Of a stretch of DNA of 13,039 nt, positions 8,635 through 13,039 are shown piece by piece. How positions within the stretch are numbered: the stretch's first letter is position 1; every line of letters begins with the position of its first letter. The position numbers and the translations under genes were made by a program. The notes below the pieces were generated by a model. It had not been told where the DNA came from. It made no database searches and saw only the letters and a program-made list of their open reading frames with translations. Origin of the DNA: DASXHZ01 sp036488085 (GTDB lineage: Bacteria; Acidobacteriota; Thermoanaerobaculia; Gp7-AA8); contig DASXHZ010000018.1 in assembly GCA_036488085.1 (NCBI GenBank), forward strand, positions 1 through 13,039. The letters run 5' to 3'.

Positions 8635-9363
8635 TTACCGCGCGCTATCGATCGCCCACACCAGCAGACCGGACGAAAACAGACCTCCGACCGTTGACGC
8701 CACGAGCACGGCGCGCGGGCGGAGGTGTACGTGCGGCAATAGATCGCTGGCGCCGAGGTAGAGGAGGAAGCCGGCGAAGAACGCGAGCTGGAACGCGATG
8801 ACGCGGGGGTCGATGACGACGACGCTCGCGATGAGAGCGCCAACCACCGGCGCGACGGCGTCGATCACGAGCAGCGTCGCCGTCCGCCAGACGCTGTTGC
8901 GCGCCGCGAGCATGAACGTGACGGTGTTCAGCCCATCGGCGAAATCGTGGGCGACGACGGCCAGGAGCACGATCACGCCGACCTTGAACCCCGCCTGAAA
9001 GCCGACGCCGATCGCGAGGCCGTCGAGAAAGCTGTGAAACGAGAGACCGGCCGCGCCGACCACGCCGACGTGGTGGTGGTGCCCCGGCGAGTCGTGCGCC
9101 TTTTCGCTATGGATGATGGTCAGCTTTTCGAGCAGGAAGATCGCGAGGAAGCCGAAGACCAGCGTGACCATGAGCTTCCGGACGTCGAGATGGCGCTCGA
9201 CCGCAACCGAGACGACCTCAGGGATGAGATCGAGGAAGGCGACGCCGATCAGCAGCCCGGCCGAGAACGCCATGATGTACTCGAGGTAGCGCCGGTACCG
9301 GAAGGCGAACGCCCCCCCGGCGAGAGTCATGAAGAACGCGGCCAGCGCGTAGACGGCGCTCAT
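8635..9363 (-). CDS. ZIP-family divalent metal transporter
   Basis: This is a ZIP (ZupT/GufA-like) importer for zinc or related divalent metals in the inner membrane. The 242 residues form about eight membrane segments. The signature helix 4 reads FHSFLDGLAIGVGF (109-122), with H110 and D114. Helix 5 has AHDFADGLNT (138-147), where many ZIPs have HE-x-x-E/H, so Glu is replaced by Asp. The cytosolic loop between helices 3 and 4 is His-rich (H85, H90, H95-H98), as expected for a metal-sensing loop. The start ATG at 9363 leaves a short N-terminal tail before helix 1. The neighbouring receiver gene lies 26 bp upstream on the same strand, so read-through is likely. Metal specificity cannot be told from sequence alone. 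Confidence 0.92.
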   Translation of the reverse strand: MSAVYALAAFFMTLAGGAFAFRYRRYLEYIMAFSAGLLIGVAFLDLIPEVVSVAVERHLDVRKLMVTLVFGFLAIFLLEKLTIIHSEKAHDSPGHHHHVGVVGAAGLSFHSFLDGLAIGVGFQAGFKVGVIVLLAVVAHDFADGLNTVTFMLAARNSVWRTATLLVIDAVAPVVGALIASVVVIDPRVIAFQLAFFAGFLLYLGASDLLPHVHLRPRAVLVASTVGGLFSSGLLVWAIDSAR

Positions 9364-9385
9364 GCGCCGCGCAGTTTACACAACC

Positions 9386-9406
9386 GTGCTTAGTGCTCAG
9401 TGCTAG
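9386..9406. repeat. Three tandem heptamers at a gene end
   Basis: GTGCTTA (9386-9392), GTGCTCA (9393-9399) and GTGCTAG (9400-9406) are consecutive 7-bp units that share GTGCT. Read on the minus strand they encode the last residues ASTEH and the TAA stop of the receiver gene, so the repeat has replaced or created its C-terminal end. Confidence 0.75.
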
Positions 9407-9848
9407 CGGTGGCGCCAGCGCTGACCATCAGGCTCTTCGCTTCCCCTTGAGCGCAGGCGACGACGCTGGTGAGGAAATCGTCGATGTCGAACGGCTTCCG
9501 GATGAGCCCCCAGATGCGCGCGGGGTGGAAGTCCTCGAGGACGCGCTGCGAGGCGCCCGTCATCACGATGACGCGGTCGAGGATGGCTGGGGACGTGCGC
9601 TCGATGCGGTCGATCAGTTCGAAGCCGTTGACCTCCGGCATCATGAGGTCGAGCAGGATGACGGCGTACGAGCCGCGGCGGAGATATTCGAACGCCTGCC
9701 GGCCGTTTGGGGCGCAATCGACGGCGAAGCCGTTTCGCGCTAGGAGGGTAGTGAACAATCCCTGAATGCCGGGGTCGTCATCAACGACGAGTGCGCTCCA
9801 ACGTCTTCCTGGGGCATCGACACGAGACACGGTCCAGACAACATACAT
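9390..9848 (-). CDS. Stand-alone receiver-domain response regulator
   Basis: This is a single-domain response regulator (CheY/Spo0F-like) with no output domain, so it should signal by protein contact or in a phosphorelay. The 152-residue product has the acidic pocket DDD (23-25), phosphoacceptor D67 (ILLDLMMPE), T97 (VMTGAS) and K118 (RKPFDID). All key residues are present. The tail after about 135 is not conserved, and its last five residues come from a heptamer repeat. An ATG at 9848 is used; a GTG seven codons in is an alternative (VSRVDAP). The gene lies 30 bp downstream of the 78-residue gene and is probably co-transcribed with it. No histidine kinase is present in the window, so the partner is an orphan elsewhere. 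Confidence 0.92.
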   Translation of the reverse strand: MYVVWTVSRVDAPGRRWSALVVDDDPGIQGLFTTLLARNGFAVDCAPNGRQAFEYLRRGSYAVILLDLMMPEVNGFELIDRIERTSPAILDRVIVMTGASQRVLEDFHPARIWGLIRKPFDIDDFLTSVVACAQGEAKSLMVSAGATASTEH

Positions 9849-9878
9849 CCGTCCCGCAAAAATAGCTCGTCTGTTTTT

Positions 9879-10115
9879 TCACCCAGCGTAAACGCGTACC
9901 AGATAAACGCTATCGTCCTTCTTCACTGTCGCGATCGATTCCCGCCCTCGCATCGGCTGAAAGCTGACCAATTCCGATTCGTTTCCTTGCACGAACTGGG
10001 AGATAGCGTCGCCTTCGTCCTGTGCTTCCAGCGTGACCCGGCGCGTTCCCGTGCTCGCCGGTACCTGCTGTCTCGATTCGCTCGTGAGTTCGCGCGCCTC
10101 AATCGTGTATTGCAA
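9879..10115 (-). CDS. Small protein of unknown function with TTG start
   Basis: This gene encodes a 78-residue protein that I cannot assign. The pattern is beta-alpha-beta-like: an N-terminal strand (QYTIEARELT), a second strand (RRVTLEAQDEGDAISQFVQG), a short helix around 36-43, then strands ELVSFQP and DSVYLVRVYAG. No signal peptide, membrane segment or Cys is seen. The start is TTG at 10115, supported by GGAGG five bases upstream. A reading with an ATG start would have to begin within the protein (Met55) and lose most of it. It lies between two receiver genes on the same strand, which hints at a role in that signalling unit, perhaps as a small regulator. That it is a gene rests on the ribosome site, spacing and clean frame. 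Confidence 0.75.
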   Translation of the reverse strand: MQYTIEARELTSESRQQVPASTGTRRVTLEAQDEGDAISQFVQGNESELVSFQPMRGRESIATVKKDDSVYLVRVYAG

Positions 10116-10120
10116 GCGCT

Positions 10121-10125
10121 CCTCC
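10121..10125 (-). promoter_or_regulatory. Ribosome binding site that fixes a TTG start
   Basis: Minus-strand GGAGG (extended GGAGGAGC at 10118-10125) lies five bases before TTG at 10115-10113. It is among the best Shine-Dalgarno matches in the window and decides the start of the 78-residue gene. Confidence 0.7.
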
Positions 10126-10191
10126 GTGGCACAGCGGATTTTTGCAGCTAGTGCAACTGCTCACAAAAGCAATTCGCGAGCCACGGTGAGG

Positions 10192-10249
10192 CCGTTATCC
10201 GTCATCCGTTATCCGAAGAGTCATCCCGATGACGGATAACGGATAACGG
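10192..10249. repeat. Heptamer-built inverted repeat (TTATCCG family)
   Basis: The left side holds the units TTATCCG, TCATCCG and TTATCCG in tandem (10195-10215). The right side (10231-10249) holds two copies of the inverse unit CGGATAA. Arms 10192-10210 and 10231-10249 match at 17 of 19 positions around a 20-base loop. It ends one base before the stop of the second receiver gene, so the hairpin lies in the 3' region of that transcript and upstream of the 78-residue gene. It could stabilise or attenuate the message. It has no T-run to act as a standard terminator. Confidence 0.82.
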
Positions 10250-10687
10250 TCAACAGACTTCGCGTTCAGGGAACGGAAGGACGTGTCCGTCCTCCTGCTG
10301 ATGCTCGCGGCGCATCGTTTGTGCGGCGGCGCTGATCAGATCGGCCAGCACGTCGATGTCGAACGGCTTGCGGAGAACCGAGTGCACGAACGCGCCGTCC
10401 ATCTTCCGGACGGCGGCGGAGTCGGCGGCGGTGACGAGGATGACGGCAGGCTGCGGACCGCCGCGCTCACGCAGGAAGTCGACGACGCCGTAGCCGTCGA
10501 TGTTCGGCATCATCAGGTCGATGACCAGGACGTCGTACTCGCTCTCGTTGAGCTTATCGATCGCCTCGCGACCGTCACGCGCCGTGTCGACGGCAAACCC
10601 CGCCCGCTCGATGATCTTCGCGACCAATGCACGAATGGCCGCCTCATCATCGACGACGAGCACACGCCCTTTGTCTGGAGCCACCAT
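10250..10687 (-). CDS. Stand-alone receiver-domain response regulator
   Basis: This is a second single-domain response regulator, 145 residues, paralogous to the one at 9390. It has DDE (13-15), phosphoacceptor D57 (LVIDLMMPN), T86 (VTAADS) and K107 (LRKPFDID). The two share LMMP at the phosphorylation site and RKPFDID at the conserved Lys. The C-terminal tail of about 20 residues is charged and carries no DNA-binding domain. I use the ATG at 10687; a frame open to 10759 adds 24 residues that mostly translate a palindromic repeat, so that start is rejected. It heads the minus-strand receiver group. The promoter should lie in the repeat-rich region upstream. Confidence 0.91.
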   Translation of the reverse strand: MVAPDKGRVLVVDDEAAIRALVAKIIERAGFAVDTARDGREAIDKLNESEYDVLVIDLMMPNIDGYGVVDFLRERGGPQPAVILVTAADSAAVRKMDGAFVHSVLRKPFDIDVLADLISAAAQTMRREHQQEDGHVLPFPEREVC

Positions 10688-10716
10688 TCGCGCCCAAGCA
10701 AAATCGCTACCAGGCC

Positions 10717-10751
10717 TGATCCGTGATCCGTAGATCGATCGCGGATCACGG
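10717..10751. repeat. TGATCCG heptamer inverted repeat
   Basis: Two tandem TGATCCG units (10717-10723, 10724-10730) face an inverse copy. The arms CCGTGATCCG (10721-10730) and CGGATCACGG (10742-10751) are a perfect 10-bp inverted repeat with an 11-base loop that contains GATCGATC. It lies about 30 bp upstream of the receiver start and may be an operator or a hairpin in the 5' leader. Confidence 0.78.
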
Positions 10752-10807
10752 TGATGCATCGAATCGAATCAAGGCCATTCCTTGACCGTGCCGAGGTCGT
10801 TGAATCG

Positions 10808-10942
10808 GGGGGTGAGGGGCTTGTCAGAGGAAGAAGTTCGAGGTTCGAGGGAAGGGGAAGAACCAAGAAGTCGTCGACTTCTCACCTCTTCCCTCGAACC
10901 TCGAACCTCGAACCTCAATCCTTCCGAAAAAGCCTCACCCCC
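10808..10942. repeat. Nested compound hairpin element (135 bp)
   Basis: The outer arms GGGGGTGAGGGGCTT (10808-10822) and AAGCCTCACCCCC (10930-10942) pair except for a two-base bulge. The middle arms 10836-10854 and 10888-10906 are a perfect 19-bp inverted repeat made of TTCGAGG heptamers. The right flank adds a third TCGAACC unit (TCGAACC three times, 10894-10914). At the apex GAAGTC-GTC-GACTTC (10867-10881) gives a further 6-bp stem. The three nested stems make a symmetric, MITE-like shape. No coding frame, target-site duplication or transposase is evident. Confidence 0.82.
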
Positions 10943-11006
10943 GCACTCCTCTCCCCAGCCGGCGGCCGGGGCGAGAGGACCGGGCGATATCTCAGTAGCG
11001 CCAAGG

Positions 11007-11030
11007 CCGTGATCCGAAGATCCATCACGG
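11007..11030. repeat. CCGTGAT inverted repeat
   Basis: CCGTGAT (11007-11013) and ATCACGG (11024-11030) form a perfect 7-bp stem around CCGAAGATCC. The sequence is related to the 10717-10751 repeat (both contain CCGTGATCCG), so the two copies bracket the nested hairpin element. Confidence 0.6.
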
Positions 11031-11138
11031 TTCACCGATCGAGACACTCATCAGCGCCTGACGAAAAATCCCCCGCAGGTTCTTGCGTGAGACGCACGAG
11101 TCTGGCCTGCCTTTCGCACGTATGGCAAAACCGTGTCG

Positions 11139-12986
11139 ATGAGACGACGGGGAGCCAAATCCTCCCTCCTTCTCGCACTCGCGCTCGTCGCCGCTTGCCG
11201 CGCCAAGCAGGGCGTCAATCAGAAGACCTTCCCGTATCTCGACAAACTCTCGCCCGCGCCGAGGGTCAAGACGAACCTGCCGTCGCTGCAGAATGACAGC
11301 GGGCAGTGGGTGATGCCGGCGAAGGACTACGCGTCCACCCGTTTCTCGCCGCTCAACCAGATCAACAGCAGCAACGCCGCGAACCTGAAGGTCGCATGGA
11401 CGTTCTCCATGGCGAACGACCGCGGCGAAGAGGCGGCGCCCCTCATCGTCGACAACACGATGTACGTCGTCTCGCCGTTCCCCAACATTCTCTATGCCCT
11501 CGATCTCACCAAGCCCGGCGCACCGGCGAAGTGGAGCTACAAGCCGAAGCAGCCGAACAACTCCGCGAAAGGTGTCGCCTGCTGCGACTGGGTGAACCGC
11601 GGCTGCGCCTACGCGAACGGGAAGATCTTCTTCAACACGCTCGACGGCCGCACGTGCGCCGTCAACGCCGGCAACGGACAGGAAGTCTGGACGACGCAGC
11701 TCGCCGATCCCAACGCCGGCGAGTCGATCACGATGGCGCCGCTGGTCGTCAAGAACAAGGTCCTGGTCGGCAACAGCGGCGGCGAGTTCGGCGTTCGCGG
11801 CTGGCTGACCGCGCTCGACACGGAGAGCGGCACGCTCGCGTGGCGCGCCTACAGCACCGGTCCCGACAAAGACTGTCTCCTCGGCGCGAGCTTCCACCCC
11901 TACTACGCCATGGACCAAGGCTCGGACCTCGGCGTGAAGTCGTGGCCCCCCGACGCCTGGAAGATCGGCGGCGGCACTGTGTGGGGCTGGATCTCGTACG
12001 ACCCGCAGCTCGACCTCATCTACTACGGCACCGGGAATCCCGGACCGTGGAACGCCGAGTCGCGGCCAGGGGACAACAAGTGGACGTGCGGCATCTTCGC
12101 GAGGAAGCCCGACACCGGCGAGGCCGTCTGGTTCTACCAGCTCTCGCCGCACGATCTCTACGACCACGACGGCGTCAACGAGAGCCTCCTCCTCGACCTG
12201 CCGATTGCCGGCCAGACGCGGCACGTCCTCGTGCGGCCGGATCGCGACGGTTACGTCTACGTCATGGATCGGGCGAACGGCCAGCTCATTTCGGTGACGC
12301 CCTTCTCGTACAACACGATCGCCAAAGGCGTCGACATCAAGACCGGCCGCCTCATGCCGATCGACGGAAAGGCACCCGGCTACGGCCGTGTCGTGCGCGA
12401 CATTTGCCCGCCCGCTCCCGGTGCGAAGGATTGGGAGCCGAGCGCCTACTCGCCGGTCACCGGCATGCTCTACATCCCGCACGCGAACCTTTGCGAAGAC
12501 GCGGAAGGGGTCTCGGCGAATTACATCAAGGGAACGCCCTACGTCGGCGCGAACGTGAAGATGTATCCGGGACCCGGCGGAAACCGCGGCGTAGTCGACG
12601 CGTGGGATCCGATCAACGCGCGAAAGATCTGGAGCATCAAGGAAAACTTCCCGGTCTGGAGCGGCGCGCTCGCGACCGCGGGAAACCTTGTCTTCTACGG
12701 CACGATGGAAGGCTGGTTCAAAGCAGTCAACGCCCAGACCGGCCAGCTCGTGTGGCAGTTCAAGACCGGCAGCGGCGTGATCGGCCAGCCGGTCACGTTC
12801 CGCGGACCTGACGGCAAGCAGTACGTCAGCATCCTCTCCGGTGTCGGCGGCTGGGCCGGCGCAATCGTCTCGGGCCAGCTCGACGGCCGCGACGGCACCG
12901 CCGCTCTCGGTTTCGCCAACGCCATGCGCGACCTCCCATCCGCCACGACGCGGGGCGGGATGCTTTACACGTTTGCACTGCCATGA
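11139..12986 (+). CDS. PQQ-dependent alcohol dehydrogenase, lanthanide-type, predicted lipoprotein
   Basis: This is a quinoprotein of the methanol/ethanol dehydrogenase family that oxidises alcohols in the periplasm and passes electrons to cytochrome c. Numbered from the ATG at 11139 (615 residues), it has an N-terminal signal with a lipobox-like VAAC, which suggests a lipid-anchored protein. The vicinal disulphide is C148-C149. The active site has E216 (GGEFGVRGW), PQQ-stacking W282 (GTVWGWISYDP), N300 (YYGTGNPGPWN), catalytic D342 and R369 (RPDRDGYVY). The stretch HDLYDHDGVNE places a second Asp (D344) two residues after the catalytic one. This is the mark of lanthanide-dependent XoxF/ExaF/PedH enzymes; calcium MxaF has Ala there. 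Tryptophan-docking repeats (e.g. GTLAW, GQLVWQFKTG) form the eight-bladed propeller. A GTG at 11133 is an alternative start. The substrate is not predictable. Confidence 0.93.
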   Translation: MRRRGAKSSLLLALALVAACRAKQGVNQKTFPYLDKLSPAPRVKTNLPSLQNDSGQWVMPAKDYASTRFSPLNQINSSNAANLKVAWTFSMANDRGEEAAPLIVDNTMYVVSPFPNILYALDLTKPGAPAKWSYKPKQPNNSAKGVACCDWVNRGCAYANGKIFFNTLDGRTCAVNAGNGQEVWTTQLADPNAGESITMAPLVVKNKVLVGNSGGEFGVRGWLTALDTESGTLAWRAYSTGPDKDCLLGASFHPYYAMDQGSDLGVKSWPPDAWKIGGGTVWGWISYDPQLDLIYYGTGNPGPWNAESRPGDNKWTCGIFARKPDTGEAVWFYQLSPHDLYDHDGVNESLLLDLPIAGQTRHVLVRPDRDGYVYVMDRANGQLISVTPFSYNTIAKGVDIKTGRLMPIDGKAPGYGRVVRDICPPAPGAKDWEPSAYSPVTGMLYIPHANLCEDAEGVSANYIKGTPYVGANVKMYPGPGGNRGVVDAWDPINARKIWSIKENFPVWSGALATAGNLVFYGTMEGWFKAVNAQTGQLVWQFKTGSGVIGQPVTFRGPDGKQYVSILSGVGGWAGAIVSGQLDGRDGTAALGFANAMRDLPSATTRGGMLYTFALP

Positions 12987-13039
12987 GACGAGTTGCCGGT
13001 TGCCGGTTGCCAGCTGCCAGTTGCGTCGTCGCACTGCTG
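12983..13039 (+). CDS. Possible start of an exported protein (partial)
   Basis: ATG at 12983 overlaps the dehydrogenase TGA as ATGA, the usual geometry of coupled genes. The 19 codons to the window end have no stop and read MRRVAGCRLPAASCVVALL: two Arg followed by a hydrophobic, Ala/Val/Leu-rich run, like a signal peptide. In lanthanide-type dehydrogenase operons the next gene is often a cytochrome c or a periplasmic binding protein, which would fit. However, most of the stretch is heptamer repeat DNA that would look like this by chance. Confidence 0.4.
   Translation, partial: MRRVAGCRLPAASCVVALL
12993..13024. repeat. Heptamer tandem repeat (TTGCCGG family)
   Basis: The units TTGCCGG, TTGCCGG, TTGCCAG and CTGCCAG follow one another from 12993 to 13020, and a partial fifth begins TTGC. 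The unit is 7 bp, the same length as units at several other sites in the window but with a different sequence. It begins seven bases after the dehydrogenase stop. Confidence 0.8.

Larger units (their letters stand above)
10688..11138. other. Non-coding region rich in inverted repeats
   Basis: These 451 bp lie between the divergent receiver gene and the PQQ dehydrogenase gene. They contain three hairpin-forming repeats (10717-10751, 10808-10942, 11007-11030) and no credible gene. Promoters for both flanking genes should be here, but I cannot point to a convincing -35/-10 pair. Near the right end a six-codon frame (11122-11142, MAKPCR) ends as ATGA on the dehydrogenase start. Confidence 0.7.

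Noticed and set aside
10192..10249. Rho-independent terminator of the second receiver gene
   Set aside because: The stem is long but AT-mixed, has a 20-base loop and no T-run on the 3' side of the minus strand.
10688..10759. Upstream extension of the second receiver to 10759
   Set aside because: The extra 24 residues mostly translate the CCGTGATCCG palindrome, and the receiver fold begins right after the ATG at 10687.
10808..10942. Insertion sequence
   Set aside because: No transposase frame and no visible target-site duplication. At most it is a non-autonomous remnant.
11025..13034. 669-codon open frame on the minus strand
   Set aside because: It lies fully antisense to the PQQ dehydrogenase, which has a complete set of active-site residues. 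Its product is rich in Arg, Val and Ala with no family motif, as expected for a GC-driven shadow frame.

Overview
This is a GC-rich, densely coded bacterial chromosome segment with Gram-negative traits: a PQQ-dependent dehydrogenase with a lipoprotein signal and a membrane-anchored dihaem cytochrome c. The mix of housekeeping genes and many iterated-unit intergenic repeats would suit Acidobacteriota or another deep-branching Gram-negative phylum, but no marker in the window fixes the taxonomy. I see no tRNA, rRNA, CRISPR array, transposase or phage gene.

Layout. (1) 65-2002: typA/bipA, a ribosome-associated GTPase with an unusual His-rich insertion in its G domain. A small unrecognised gene converges on it (2024-2401, minus). 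(2) 2402-2784: non-coding, filled by two repeat arrays, three 21-bp tandem units and then a roughly 22-bp iteron-like array that ends in inverted copies. (3) 2785-3930: a membrane-anchored metallophosphoesterase whose 3' end overlaps the next, convergent gene by 59 bp. (4) 7541 down to 3872 on the minus strand: a compact set alkA, ogt, M20 dipeptidase, SIRT4-like sirtuin. The first three genes overlap and are probably co-transcribed. A hairpin of about 70 bp sits between the peptidase and the sirtuin and reaches the sirtuin start. (5) 7639-8634: a dihaem cytochrome c whose stop codon directly abuts the stop of a convergent ZIP-type metal transporter (8635-9363). (6) 10687 down to 9390 on the minus strand: two stand-alone receiver-domain response regulators with a 78-residue TTG-start gene between them. 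(7) 10688-11138: non-coding, with several nested inverted repeats. (8) 11139-12986: a PQQ-dependent alcohol dehydrogenase with the Asp-x-Asp signature of lanthanide-type enzymes. The start of a possible next gene overlaps its stop codon.

Functional themes. AlkA and Ogt form a DNA-alkylation repair pair: base excision plus direct reversal. The PQQ dehydrogenase and the cytochrome c could both belong to periplasmic alcohol oxidation, although they lie about 2.5 kb apart and nothing in the window links them directly. The receivers lack output domains and probably act through protein contacts.

The most unusual signal is the repeats. At least five sites carry different 7-nucleotide units, and others carry 8-, 21- and about 22-nucleotide units. 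Many are folded into inverted arms and sit exactly at gene ends, where they supply stop, start or terminal codons. This resembles heptanucleotide STRR repeats known from cyanobacteria, but with many unit sequences side by side.
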